From positions 62,001-126,000 of the forward strand of contig NZ_FCNV02000002.1 of the NCBI RefSeq assembly GCF_001544615.1: a stretch of 64,000 nucleotides of DNA. Direction: 5' to 3'. The first letter of the stretch is position 1. Each line of letters opens with the position of its first letter. Shown here one piece after another: positions 1-8,097 of the stretch. The position numbers and the translations under genes are program-made. The notes beneath the pieces are model-generated. The model ran no database searches. It saw only the letters and a program-made list of their open reading frames with translations, and was not told where the DNA came from. The stretch comes from Caballeronia concitans (GTDB taxonomy: Bacteria; Pseudomonadota; Gammaproteobacteria; Burkholderiales; Burkholderiaceae).

Positions 1-768
1 GTTGAACAGGAACAGGTTCAGATAGTTGAGCCACGCCTGATCGCCGGCCTTCACGCCGAACGCGTTGTACTCGAGCGGCACGAGCGCTTCGTTCGTCACG
101 GCCAGTTCCGGATCGAGCTTCGCCTGATACGCAAGGAAGTTGTTGTCTTCGATCATCGCATCGGCCTGGCCCTGCTTGACGGCGAGAATGGCCGCCTGCG
201 AGCTGTCGTATTCCTGAATCTTCACGGGGATGCCCATCGAGCGGACTTCGTCGCCATTGGTCGAGCCTTTCACCGTGGCGATGGTGCGCCCGCTCATGTC
301 CTTCGCCGACTGAATGCCGCTGCTCTTCTTCACGAGCATCGCTTCGCTGGCGACCACGTACGGCGAGGTGAACTCGACGACCTTCGCGCGTTCGAGGTTG
401 CGCGTGAAGTTGCAGAACACGACATCGACCTTGGCGGTTTGCAGGTTCGGGATGCGGTTCGCGCTCGTCGTGTTCACGACTTCGAGCTTCACGCCCATTT
501 GCTTCGCGAGTTCCTTGGCGAGGTCGACGTCGTAGCCGTCCGGGTTGCCGTCCTTATCGTAGAAGCCGAACGGCGCGAACGTGAGGCAGTCGCCCACGCG
601 CAGCGTGCCGCGCTGAAGCACGGCCTGAAGCGTCGATGCAGGCGCCGCTGCCGCTGGGCCCTGCTCGGGCGTCGCCACCTTCGTGCAGGCGGAGAGCGCG
701 AGGAGTCCGCTCACGGCAGTTGCGGCAAACAGCAAGGCGGCCTTGGCGCCCTTGGTGGCGAGCTTCAT
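1..768 (-). CDS. Amino-acid-type ABC transporter substrate-binding lipoprotein (3' end outside window)
   Basis: 256 residues are visible and the frame stays open to the window edge, so the C-terminus is missing. The N-terminus is a signal peptide ending in a lipobox (LSAC, Cys about residue 28), so this should be a lipid-anchored periplasmic protein. From about residue 54 it follows the family 3 (PBP2) fold of polar amino-acid receptors: a VGDCLTFAPFGFYD-type first strand, then DGYDVDLAKELAKQMG, and later DVVFCNFTRNLERAKVVEFTSPY. The ligand cannot be read from the sequence. A TGTCCG-N6-CGGACA dyad lies 32 bp upstream of the start. The permease and ATPase genes, if present, would lie left of the window. 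Confidence 0.9.
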   Translation of the reverse strand, partial: MKLATKGAKAALLFAATAVSGLLALSACTKVATPEQGPAAAAPASTLQAVLQRGTLRVGDCLTFAPFGFYDKDGNPDGYDVDLAKELAKQMGVKLEVVNTTSANRIPNLQTAKVDVVFCNFTRNLERAKVVEFTSPYVVASEAMLVKKSSGIQSAKDMSGRTIATVKGSTNGDEVRSMGIPVKIQEYDSSQAAILAVKQGQADAMIEDNNFLAYQAKLDPELAVTNEALVPLEYNAFGVKAGDQAWLNYLNLFLFN

Positions 769-800
769 GTTCAGATCCTGATCGAGGGTTGACACTCGGA

Positions 801-818
801 TGTCCGGTATATCGGACA
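801..818. promoter_or_regulatory. Dyad operator candidate upstream of the binding-protein gene
   Basis: TGTCCG at 801-806 and CGGACA at 813-818 form a perfect 6+6 dyad around GTATAT. It lies between two divergent genes, 32 bp from the start of the binding-protein gene (768) and 167 bp from the uspA-like start (986). The position suits repressor control of the binding-protein gene. I saw no second copy in the window and cannot name the regulator. Confidence 0.45.
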
Positions 819-942
819 GTTATCTGGCGAGCCGGATTGATGGCAAAGTGTTGGACGCTAAAAAGCGCCGCGCAAGCAGCCAGAACCCTAATTGCATCGG
901 GAATTTTGTTGTTCTATGAATGCCATCGCCTTATCGCATTTA

Positions 943-957
943 CATCACAGTGTGATA
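943..957. promoter_or_regulatory. Copy 1 of a four-copy dyad (TATCAC-N3-GTGATA family)
   Basis: CATCAC-AGT-GTGATA lies 28 bp upstream of the UspA start. It runs into TATATTGA, which could serve as a -10 element. The same 15-bp dyad recurs at 2008-2022, 11064-11078 and 11321-11335. Confidence 0.6.
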
Positions 958-985
958 TATTGAGAATCCCCGAGGCGGAGGCATC

Positions 986-1429
986 ATGGCCAGCTATCGT
1001 CGGATCCTGTTGTGTTACAACGCCACCGCCGAGGGGCGTTGCGCGCTTCGTCTCGGCGCTCAGCTCGCCCGCGAGCTTCACGCCCAAACACATCTTCTTG
1101 CCGTCCTCGACGACGCGGAGTGGACGCGAGGCCTCGAGGTCATTCCTGCCGTCCCCTTCGAACTCGAGCAGGAGACCGCGAAAGAGGTGCTGCGTGAAGG
1201 CGTGAGCAAGCTTGCGAATCTCGGCGTCGTCGCGCAGGGCCATCTGGCGATCGGCAATCCGATGATGCAGATTCCTTCGTTTGCGAAAGCGCTCGATATC
1301 GATCTCATCGTCGTCGGGCATCACCCGAGCGGTCTTCTCTACCGCTGGTGGACCGGTCAGGATGATGGCCGGTTGCTGGATCGCGTCTCCTGCAGCGTGC
1401 TCGTGGCGATGGAACCGCAAGAGCTATAA
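986..1429 (+). CDS. Universal stress protein, UspA family
   Basis: This is a 147-residue single Usp domain. The N-terminus YRRILLCYNATAEGRCALRLGAQLA is the usual first strand and helix, and the C-terminal half has the IDLIVVGHH strand and a closing SVLVAM strand. The classical G-x2-G-x9-G-S/T nucleotide loop is only partly kept (GHHPSGLLYRWWTGQDDGRLL), so ATP binding is uncertain. The ATG follows a GAGGCGGAGG-like ribosome-binding region. A DUF1840 gene starts 15 bp after its stop and looks co-transcribed. The dyad 28 bp upstream links it to the POX-GH15 operon and two other units, so stress or oxygen-related induction is an inference. Confidence 0.9.
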   Translation: MASYRRILLCYNATAEGRCALRLGAQLARELHAQTHLLAVLDDAEWTRGLEVIPAVPFELEQETAKEVLREGVSKLANLGVVAQGHLAIGNPMMQIPSFAKALDIDLIVVGHHPSGLLYRWWTGQDDGRLLDRVSCSVLVAMEPQEL

Positions 1430-1444
1430 GAAGGGAGCACGACC

Positions 1445-1765
1445 ATGCTAGTCAAATTTCATTCGAACGCCACGCCCGATGTCGTCATGCTGCGCGACCT
1501 CGCGGGCTATCTTCTGGGCATCATCGGCAAGCGTATTGGGTCTAGAGGCGTCATCCTGCATGACGAGGTAGGCACCGCCATTGATCGCCTGGAGACGGTC
1601 CTGAAGGAAGACGAGCGGATCGCCTACGAGCACGGTGCGGTCTATCATCCGCTGTCGCGTACGGCCGAGCCGAGCGGAATGGGGCTGCAGTCCCGCGCGC
1701 TTCCTTTCCTCGATATGTTGCGCGAAGCCAGGCGCAAGGACGCCGACATCATCTGGAGCGCGTAG
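1445..1765 (+). CDS. DUF1840 family protein
   Basis: 106 residues that begin MLVKFHSNATPDVVMLRDLAGYLL and continue with IGKRIGSRGVILHDEVGTAIDRLETVLK. This matches the layout of the small cytoplasmic DUF1840 family of beta-proteobacteria, whose function is unknown. A clear GGGAG sits just before the ATG. The 15-bp gap after the UspA gene suggests a two-gene transcript under the dyad at 943. Its stop is followed by the convergent small membrane protein gene at 1790. Confidence 0.8.
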   Translation: MLVKFHSNATPDVVMLRDLAGYLLGIIGKRIGSRGVILHDEVGTAIDRLETVLKEDERIAYEHGAVYHPLSRTAEPSGMGLQSRALPFLDMLREARRKDADIIWSA

Positions 1766-1789
1766 GAGCGCTAGTGCCGCGCGAGGCCG

Positions 1790-1975
1790 TTACAAGATGA
1801 TCGGCACGGCTTCGATCAGCGCAAGGCCGATCAGCGCGCCGAGCATCGCGCCGACCAGTCGCGGATGCCAGCGGTCGAGATGCAGCGTCGCGAACAGCGC
1901 TCCGACGAAGATAATCCCCAGCAGCGAAAAGACGACGATGAGATATCCGATTTCGAAATCGTTGTCGATCAACAT
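1790..1975 (-). CDS. Small two-helix membrane protein
   Basis: 61 residues with two hydrophobic segments, IGYLIVVFSLLGIIFVGALFA (about 9-29) and LVGAMLGALIGLALIEAVPIIL (about 40-61), joined by a short charged loop with His, Asp and Arg. I do not recognise a family. A GGGAGGTG sequence lies directly upstream of the ATG. A copy of the shared dyad is 32 bp upstream, followed by a TATATTGA sequence as for the UspA gene. This regulatory tie is the best argument that it is a real gene belonging to the same stress-like regulon. Confidence 0.7.
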   Translation of the reverse strand: MLIDNDFEIGYLIVVFSLLGIIFVGALFATLHLDRWHPRLVGAMLGALIGLALIEAVPIIL

Positions 1976-2007
1976 GGCACCTCCCGCTTCGACACTTCTT
2001 CAATATA

Positions 2008-2022
2008 TATCATGATGTGACA
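2008..2022. promoter_or_regulatory. Copy 2 of the four-copy dyad
   Basis: On the plus strand it reads TATCAT-GAT-GTGACA, with one mismatched arm base pair. On the minus strand it is followed at once by TATATTGA, the same arrangement as upstream of the UspA gene. It lies 32 bp before the small membrane protein start at 1975. Confidence 0.55.
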
Positions 2023-2086
2023 CATGCAAGCGATGACGCGAAAAGCGGTCCTCGCAGCGACGGATGTCGTTCCATCGACAATAAGT

Positions 2087-3862
2087 TCACCCGCCCCCTC
2101 GCTGCAATGTCCGCCCGCATAATCCAAGCGCCGTATTGACGACAGCAAGATGGCTGAGCGCCTGCGGGAAATTGCCGGCGAGTTCGCGGCGCTGTGCGTT
2201 GTATTGCTCCGAGAACAGGCCGACGTCATTGGCAGTAGCGAGCACGCGCTCGAATTGCTGCCGCGCGTCTTCGCTGCGTCCCTGAAGGTTGAGGCAGTCG
2301 GCCGTCCAGCATGAACACGCGAGGAAAGTGCCTTCGTTCGAATCGCCGGCATGCCGCTTGCGGCGTCGGATCAGCCCGTCCTCGCAGAGGTCGCGGCGAA
2401 TGCGCTCGATCGTCGAGGCCATGCGCGGATCATCGGCGGACAGGAATCCGACGAGCGGCATCAACAAGAGACTGGCATCGAACGCTTCGCTGCCGTAGTA
2501 CTGCGTGAAGCTGCCGAGCCCCGCGTTCCAGCCTTCGCGAAGCACTTCATCGCGGATATGCTCGCGCAGCGCGGCCATCCGTTCGACGAGCGGCGAAGGA
2601 CCGCCTTCGGCCGCGCGATGATTCAGGAAGCGGTCCAGCGCCACCCACAGCATCACGCGCGAATAGGTGTAGTGCCGCGGTTCGCCGCGCGATTCCCAGA
2701 TGCCCGCGCCGGGCAAACGCCACACCTTCTCGAGATGCTCCACGATGCGCGTTTCAATGAGGCCTTCGTGATCCGCGGGTGCGAGCCCGCCGCGCCGCGC
2801 GACGTCCAGACAGTCGATCACTTCGCCCAATACGTCGAGTTGATGCTGATGCGCCGCCGCATTGCCGACGCGCACGGGCTTCGCATATCGATGCCCCGGT
2901 AGCCAGTCCACGGTCCATTCGCGCAAATGACGCCCGCCGTCCACGCGATACATGATTCGGCTGTGTTCCGGCGCGGACGCGATGGTCCGCAACAGCCAGT
3001 CGCGCCATGCGCGCGCTTCTTCGTGGTACCCGGCGTTGAGCAGCGCGACCATCGCGAAACTCGTATCGCGCAGCCACGCATAGCGATAGTCCCAGTTGAG
3101 CCGTCCGCCGGGCGCTTCGGGGAGCGAAGTCGTCGGGGCGGCGACTATCGCGCCCGTGCGATGATGCATCAGCGCTTTCAGCGTCAGCAGCGAACGCCGC
3201 ACCGCCTGCGGCCACGCGGTCCGGTTGTCGTCGAACCGGGCGATCCAGTCGCGCCAGAAGCGTTGCGTGTCGCGCAGCGCGGGCAGCGCGTCGAGCGGTG
3301 CGGGAGGCGCTTCGTGCGCGCGCGCATAGCTCAGTGCGAAGCTGACGCATTCACCGGCCTTGACGATGAAACGCGCGTGCATCGCGCCGTTGCTCACGTC
3401 CATGCCGATGCCCGTTCGAAGCACCACGCGATCCGGTCCGATACACGCGTGCAATTCACCGCCGATGCGTTCGATCAACGGCTCGAGTTCGCCGTAGTTG
3501 AAGCGCAGCCGCAATTCCGAGCGCATATCGACGACGCCGCCCAAACCGGTCACGATGCGCACCAGCGAGCGGGGTCCGTCGCCGACGGGCATGAAGTCGG
3601 TCACGCGCACGGCGCCGCCATCGACTTCGAAGTCCGATTCGAGGACGAGCGTGTCCTCCTGATAACGGCGCGCCTGGCGCACGATGCGCCCGGCCGGTGC
3701 GATCGTCCAGCAGCCGTTATCGGACGTGCCGAGGAGCGCCGCGAAGCACGCGTCGTCGTCGAAGCGTGGCCAGCATAGCCAGTCGATGGAACCGTCGCGG
3801 CTGACGAGCGCAGCCGTGTTGCCGTCGCCAATGAGCGCATAGTCCTCGATGGGGCGGCTCAT
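2087..3862 (-). CDS. Glycoside hydrolase family 15 (glucoamylase/trehalase-like)
   Basis: 591 residues. The N-terminal domain begins IEDYALIGDGNTAALVSRDGS and carries WLCWPRFDDDACF, typical of bacterial GH15 proteins. The (alpha/alpha)6 barrel contains WDYRYAWLRD at 257-266 and a second acidic motif NEGTFLACSCW with Glu about 510, the expected general acid and base regions. No signal peptide is visible, so it should act in the cytoplasm on an alpha-linked glucoside; some relatives hydrolyse trehalose, but the substrate cannot be read here. It is the last gene of the seven-gene minus-strand operon, 5 bp after the SDR gene. A GH13 enzyme of the trehalose synthase type lies elsewhere in the window (41876). 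Confidence 0.88.
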   Translation of the reverse strand: MSRPIEDYALIGDGNTAALVSRDGSIDWLCWPRFDDDACFAALLGTSDNGCWTIAPAGRIVRQARRYQEDTLVLESDFEVDGGAVRVTDFMPVGDGPRSLVRIVTGLGGVVDMRSELRLRFNYGELEPLIERIGGELHACIGPDRVVLRTGIGMDVSNGAMHARFIVKAGECVSFALSYARAHEAPPAPLDALPALRDTQRFWRDWIARFDDNRTAWPQAVRRSLLTLKALMHHRTGAIVAAPTTSLPEAPGGRLNWDYRYAWLRDTSFAMVALLNAGYHEEARAWRDWLLRTIASAPEHSRIMYRVDGGRHLREWTVDWLPGHRYAKPVRVGNAAAHQHQLDVLGEVIDCLDVARRGGLAPADHEGLIETRIVEHLEKVWRLPGAGIWESRGEPRHYTYSRVMLWVALDRFLNHRAAEGGPSPLVERMAALREHIRDEVLREGWNAGLGSFTQYYGSEAFDASLLLMPLVGFLSADDPRMASTIERIRRDLCEDGLIRRRKRHAGDSNEGTFLACSCWTADCLNLQGRSEDARQQFERVLATANDVGLFSEQYNAQRRELAGNFPQALSHLAVVNTALGLCGRTLQRGGG

Positions 3863-3867
3863 TCCAC

Positions 3868-4869
3868 TCAGCTCCGCCGTTTGGCGGCAAGGCGCAGCAA
3901 GCCCACCGCGCCGATGCCCGCGAGTGCCCAGAAAACCGAGCGATGCCGGTCGGTGAACATCTCCCAGCTATGCTCTCGCGCTTCGTCGTCGAAGCGGCCG
4001 TGCGCGCCGAAGTCGCCGGGCACGGGATCGAACAGATTGCCGGCGGCATTGCGTTCGAGCGGCTCGTCGGTGAGCTGGCCTGCATAGCCTGCGCGCGCCA
4101 GATATCGGTCGATGAGCGCGGGCGCGATGCGATTCGCGAGAATCGCCTTCACGGTCGAGAAGCCGAGCCACACTTCGCGCCTGCGATGCGTCGCCGCGAA
4201 ATAGATCGCGCGCGCGGCCACTTCCGGCTGAAAGATCGGCGCGACGGGGCGGGCGCGCTTGCCGGTCTTGTTCATCGCCCAGTCGAATTGCGGCGTGTTC
4301 ATCGCGGGAAGTTCTACCACGGTCAGGTGAACGTTCAGCTTGTCGTGAATGATCTCGGATCGCAGTGAGTCCGTGAAGCCGCGAATGGCGAACTTCGCGC
4401 CGCAATACACCGATTGCAGCGGCACCGAGCGATACGCCAGCGCCGATCCGACATTGACGATGGTCCCGCGATTGCGCGTGCGCATGCGCGAGAGCGCCGA
4501 CATCATGCCGTGGACCTGACCGAGATACGTGACGCGCGTGCCGCGCTCGATTTCGTCGGCGGTGAGCGCGGAGACGGGCGCGAACGCGGTGGCCATCGCG
4601 ACATTGACCCAGACATCGATCGGGCCGAGCGTGTCTTCCACTTGCGAAGCCGCCGCCTCGACGGCGCGCGCATCGGCGACATCGGTGGGTATGGCAAGCG
4701 CGCGCACGCCGAAGCGCGCCTCGATCCGCGCGGCGGCTCGCGAAAGCCGTTCAGCATCGCGCGATAAAAGCGCGACGTCATAGCCGTGGCGGGCGAATTC
4801 ATCGGCAGCCGCGCGTCCGACACCCGCGCCCGCGCCGGTGATGACCGCGATTTTTCGTGTCTCGCTCAT
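3868..4869 (-). CDS. Short-chain dehydrogenase/reductase with C-terminal hydrophobic anchor
   Basis: 333 residues from the ATG at 4869. The upstream open frame is a shadow of the GMC gene and was trimmed. VITGAGAGVGRAAADEF (about 9-25) is the TGxxxGxG cofactor loop, and NVGSALAYRSVPLQSVYCGAKFA holds the catalytic Ser and YxxxK. The C-terminal half is longer than in classical SDRs and ends in FWALAGIGAVGLLRLAAKRRS, a possible membrane anchor. The start overlaps the GMC stop by four bases (ATGA), so translation should be coupled. Proteins of this type are often found beside GMC oxidoreductases; the substrate is unknown. Confidence 0.88.
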   Translation of the reverse strand: MSETRKIAVITGAGAGVGRAAADEFARHGYDVALLSRDAERLSRAAARIEARFGVRALAIPTDVADARAVEAAASQVEDTLGPIDVWVNVAMATAFAPVSALTADEIERGTRVTYLGQVHGMMSALSRMRTRNRGTIVNVGSALAYRSVPLQSVYCGAKFAIRGFTDSLRSEIIHDKLNVHLTVVELPAMNTPQFDWAMNKTGKRARPVAPIFQPEVAARAIYFAATHRRREVWLGFSTVKAILANRIAPALIDRYLARAGYAGQLTDEPLERNAAGNLFDPVPGDFGAHGRFDDEAREHSWEMFTDRHRSVFWALAGIGAVGLLRLAAKRRS

Positions 4870-6524
4870 CGGAGATCTCCACGCGCGGCGAGCGCCTCGA
4901 TGCGGTCGGCGGTGCGCAGCGCGATCGCCTGTATGGTCAGCGACGGATTCACACCGCCGACCGTCGGAAAGACGGAGCCGTCGCAAATCCACAAGTTGTC
5001 GATGTCCCAGCTTCGGCAATCGGCATTGACGACGCTCGTCGCGGGGTCGTCGCCCATGCGCGCGGTGCCGTTCAGGTGGCACGTGTCGTCGCTTTCGCGC
5101 CAGACGTCGCGCGCGCCGGCCGCTTCGAGCGCGAGGCTCATGAAGTCGAGCGAATGCGCGACGAGCCGCTTGTCGTTATCGCACAGGGAATACGTCACGC
5201 GCGCGACGGGCAGGCCGTACTGATCTTTCTCGTCGGCGAGCGTCACGCGGTTGCGCTCTTGCGGCATGGTCTCGCCCACGATCTTCAGCCCGGCTTGATG
5301 GTTGTACTTCCGCATCTCGTCGAGTAGCTGCTGCCCCCACAGACCTCGCCCGTTCTGCGTCGATGTCCACGCCACCGGCAGCGGTCCCTGGCTCATGTAG
5401 CAATAGCCGCCGAAGAAGTCCTTGCCCTTGTCCTCGTAATTCCAGTGCTCGGTCAGCGCAAGCGACGGCGGCCCCTTGTACCAGCGCACTTCTTCGTCCA
5501 TCGTGCCCCACGCGGCCTGATTGGTCTGCACCATCAGGTTCTTGCCGACGAGACCGGAGCGATTGGCGAGGCCATCGGGAAAACGGTCCGTCGCGGAGTT
5601 GAGCAACAGGCGCGGCGTTTCGATCGCGTATCCCGCGACCACGACATTGCGTGCGCGCTGAAACTGCCAGCGTCCTTCGCGGAAATATTCGACGCCGGTG
5701 GCGCGCCCGTCGTCGCCCATGACGATGCGGCCGACCATCGCGAGATCGCGGATCTCCGAGCCGGCGCGCACGGCGCGCGGTATCCACGTGACGAGCGCGC
5801 TTTGCTTCGCGTTGGTGGCGCAACCCGACACGCAAAAGCCGCGATACACGCACGGATGCGCCTCGCCGCGCGGTGCGGAGACCGTGGCGAGCGGCGTCGG
5901 CGCCCAGTCGATGCCGAGCGCTTCGCAGCCGCGCGCAAGCACGAGTGCCGCCGCGTTCAGCTCATGCGCGCGATACGGATAGCGCGGCCGCTTCGGTCCC
6001 CACGGATAGTTCACCGGCCCGGCGATCTTCAGCGCCTCTTCGACTTCGCCGTAATAGCGCCACATCTCGCGCCAGTCGATCGGCCAGTCCGCGCCGTAGC
6101 CGAGCAGCGTGCGCGACTTGAACCATTCCGGCCGGAAGCGCAGCGAGACCATCGCGAAGTGAACGGTGCTGCCGCCCACGGACTTGCCGCTGTTGTTGTT
6201 GCCGAGCTTGAGCGGATTGTCGCCGTCGCAGATGCGCTCGTCGGTCCAGAAGAGCTTGCCCTGATGCGTCTCGTCGGACGCGAACTCTTCGAGCGGACGC
6301 CACCACGCGCCGGCATCGAACGCAACGACCTTGAAGCCTTTCTCCGCGAGACGGCAGGCAAGCGTGCCGCCGCCCGCGCCCGTGCCGACGATCGCGAAGT
6401 CCACCGCTTCGTCCTGCGGATACTCGCGCATCGGAATCCATGCGCCGGGACGGAACACGTCGGGCGCGCGGCCGTTCTTGCCGCGCGGGACGTGCTGCGC
6501 GTCGTTGGGCGAATCAGCGGACAC
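4866..6524 (-). CDS. GMC-family oxidoreductase (gluconate dehydrogenase large-subunit type)
   Basis: 552 residues with a GTG start at 6524, chosen because AAGGAG lies eight bases upstream and the ATG alternatives cut into the protein. The FAD-binding strand is DFAIVGTGAGGGTLACRLAEKG near residue 43. A cysteine-bearing segment (YRGFCVSGCATNAKQ) and the C-terminal CHLNGTARMGDD, then DGSVFPTVGGVNPSLTIQA, fit the membrane-type alcohol and gluconate dehydrogenase branch. The His of HLNGTARMG is the expected active-site base. It overlaps the subunit-3 gene by 11 bp, so the two probably form one enzyme. No cytochrome subunit gene is visible, so the electron acceptor is open. Confidence 0.9.
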   Translation of the reverse strand: MSADSPNDAQHVPRGKNGRAPDVFRPGAWIPMREYPQDEAVDFAIVGTGAGGGTLACRLAEKGFKVVAFDAGAWWRPLEEFASDETHQGKLFWTDERICDGDNPLKLGNNNSGKSVGGSTVHFAMVSLRFRPEWFKSRTLLGYGADWPIDWREMWRYYGEVEEALKIAGPVNYPWGPKRPRYPYRAHELNAAALVLARGCEALGIDWAPTPLATVSAPRGEAHPCVYRGFCVSGCATNAKQSALVTWIPRAVRAGSEIRDLAMVGRIVMGDDGRATGVEYFREGRWQFQRARNVVVAGYAIETPRLLLNSATDRFPDGLANRSGLVGKNLMVQTNQAAWGTMDEEVRWYKGPPSLALTEHWNYEDKGKDFFGGYCYMSQGPLPVAWTSTQNGRGLWGQQLLDEMRKYNHQAGLKIVGETMPQERNRVTLADEKDQYGLPVARVTYSLCDNDKRLVAHSLDFMSLALEAAGARDVWRESDDTCHLNGTARMGDDPATSVVNADCRSWDIDNLWICDGSVFPTVGGVNPSLTIQAIALRTADRIEALAARGDLR

Positions 6525-7161
6525 GGCGATTCTCCTTCTGCGCGGCTTCCTCGTGGCCGGGTTTCGCTTCGGCCGCCTCCCACGGATCGCGCCTGTTCGC
6601 GACCATGCGCACGTAGCCACGCGGATTGGCCGGGCCGCCGAAGCCGATCTCGCTCCACACATGCGGATGCGCGTAGTACATCCCGCAGATGTCGTGCAGC
6701 ACGCGCTCCGCGAAGAAGAGCGCGGGCGGCATGCGTTTCCATTCGGCGTGGTCGAGCTTGCCTTGCTGCATGTCGATGAGAAGCGCATGACGCGCGTCAT
6801 CGTCGATGCTCGCGAACGGCAGTTCATGACGCGCACGGCTTTCCGCATCCAGCGCGCGAAGGCCGATGCGCCACGCATCGCGCATGGGCGGCAGACGCGC
6901 ATCGCGATAGCCGTCGCCGGTGTTCTTCGCGAGGCGCGCATCGACGAGCGCGGCGACGGGCACCGCTGGGCGCTGCCTGTCCTGCGGCACGATGCACGCG
7001 CACAGCGCGCAGAGCGCGCGCCATTCGACGGCATCGAGAAAGCGCGGGCCGTCGGGCGTCGCGAGCCGTTCGTCGATGACATGGCGCGTGACGTCGTCCC
7101 ATGAGGGCGTGTCGCGCTTGTTCATCACGTCATAGTCGGGATAGCGGGGCAGGTGCTTCAT
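6514..7161 (-). CDS. Gluconate 2-dehydrogenase subunit 3 family protein
   Basis: 215 residues from the ATG at 7161, whose first bases overlap the stop of the upstream membrane protein gene (ATGA). The body, for example LDAVEWRALCALCACIVPQDRQRPAVPVAALVDARL and the later HAEWKRMPPALFFAERVLHDICGMYYAHP, fits the small subunit that accompanies GMC-type dehydrogenases. No convincing Tat or Sec signal is visible at the chosen start, unlike the exported gluconate dehydrogenase small subunit. The complex may therefore be cytoplasmic or use a non-standard route. It is co-transcribed with the GMC partner. Confidence 0.82.
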   Translation of the reverse strand: MKHLPRYPDYDVMNKRDTPSWDDVTRHVIDERLATPDGPRFLDAVEWRALCALCACIVPQDRQRPAVPVAALVDARLAKNTGDGYRDARLPPMRDAWRIGLRALDAESRARHELPFASIDDDARHALLIDMQQGKLDHAEWKRMPPALFFAERVLHDICGMYYAHPHVWSEIGFGGPANPRGYVRMVANRRDPWEAAEAKPGHEEAAQKENRRVR

Positions 7162-8075
7162 TTCTTCTCGGTCTCCCGAAGACGCAGCGCCGCGAGTCCC
7201 GCGAGTGCGAGCGCCGAAAAACTCGGCGGTGCGGGCAGCGGCGGTCCGTTGAACAGATTCTGGCTCCAGTTGCGCCAGCCGCCGCGCGCGCGCGCGACGC
7301 CGCGTGCATGAAAGCCGACACCGATGAACCCGAGCGCCGTCGTCACGCGCAGCCATAGCCGCGTGAACCCGTGTTCGCGCGGACGGGCGAGGGCGGCATC
7401 GACGAGCAGCGCCGATGCGACCGGCGGAATGACGATCGGCGCGTACATGGCCGGGTTCTGGAACGCGCCGCGAAAATGCAGCAGCGCGACTTCACCGAGC
7501 GTGCCGAGCAGTCCGGCGCTCGTGACGAGCGCGAGCGCCTGTCCCGCCGGCATGCCGAAAAGACGCGGCTCGTGCGCGGGTTCGTCGCGCAGCCGTTCGG
7601 ATACCGCGCCGAGCGCGCCGGAGAGCAGCAAGGCCATCGGCGCGCCGATGGGCGCCGCATAGAAGAGGTTGTGCCAGCTCCATCCACCGGGGCGCTTCGT
7701 GATGTTGTACAGATGAAACCCCGTCCCGGCGACGCCCGCGAGCGCCGCGCCGACATATACCGCATCGCGCACCGGATGACGCGCGGGCTCGTGATCGGAG
7801 CCGCCGTGCAGGCCGGCGAACAGCGATAGCGTCGAGACGACGAGCGGCGTGTACATCGCGGGATTGTCGAAGGAGCCGCGATAGTGCTCCATTGCGCTGT
7901 CCGTCAGCACGGAAAGCGCGAGCAGCGCCGAGCTGCGATTGAACGTGCGCGCCGTATCGATATGCGTCTGCAGCGCCGGGCGATGCGCGTTGCGTCCGCC
8001 AAGACGCACGAGCGCGAGTCCCGCCGCAGCGATTCCGCAGCCGATGGCGATGTCGATGGTTCTGGTTTGCGTCAT
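7158..8075 (-). CDS. Multi-pass membrane protein built from two copies of one module
   Basis: 305 residues and strongly hydrophobic. The two halves match: EHYRGSFDNPAMYTPLV at about 63-79 mirrors LHFRGAFQNPAMYAPIV at about 199-215. GTGFHLYNITKRPGGW at about 117-132 mirrors GVGFHARGVARARGGW at about 252-267. The offset is about 135 residues in both cases, which shows an internal duplication. The conserved His, Arg and Asn residues at membrane edges could bind a quinone, heme or metal, but this is speculation. It sits between the enolase-superfamily gene (22 bp) and the dehydrogenase subunits (4-bp overlap). A membrane electron-transfer or anchoring role for the GMC enzyme is a reasonable guess. 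Confidence 0.75.
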   Translation of the reverse strand: MTQTRTIDIAIGCGIAAAGLALVRLGGRNAHRPALQTHIDTARTFNRSSALLALSVLTDSAMEHYRGSFDNPAMYTPLVVSTLSLFAGLHGGSDHEPARHPVRDAVYVGAALAGVAGTGFHLYNITKRPGGWSWHNLFYAAPIGAPMALLLSGALGAVSERLRDEPAHEPRLFGMPAGQALALVTSAGLLGTLGEVALLHFRGAFQNPAMYAPIVIPPVASALLVDAALARPREHGFTRLWLRVTTALGFIGVGFHARGVARARGGWRNWSQNLFNGPPLPAPPSFSALALAGLAALRLRETEKK

Positions 8076-8097
8076 GTCGTCCAATTTTCCGCGCGTC

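Noticed and set aside
943-957. Reading the TATCAC-N3-GTGATA dyads as CRP or FNR sites
   Set aside because: CRP and FNR sites are TGTGA-N6-TCACA or TTGAT-N4-ATCAA, with half-sites in the opposite order and wider spacing. The four copies here do not fit either layout.
5445-6779. 444-codon open frame on the plus strand
   Set aside because: It is antisense to the GMC and subunit-3 genes, Arg/Ala-rich, and without a ribosome-binding site or domain.
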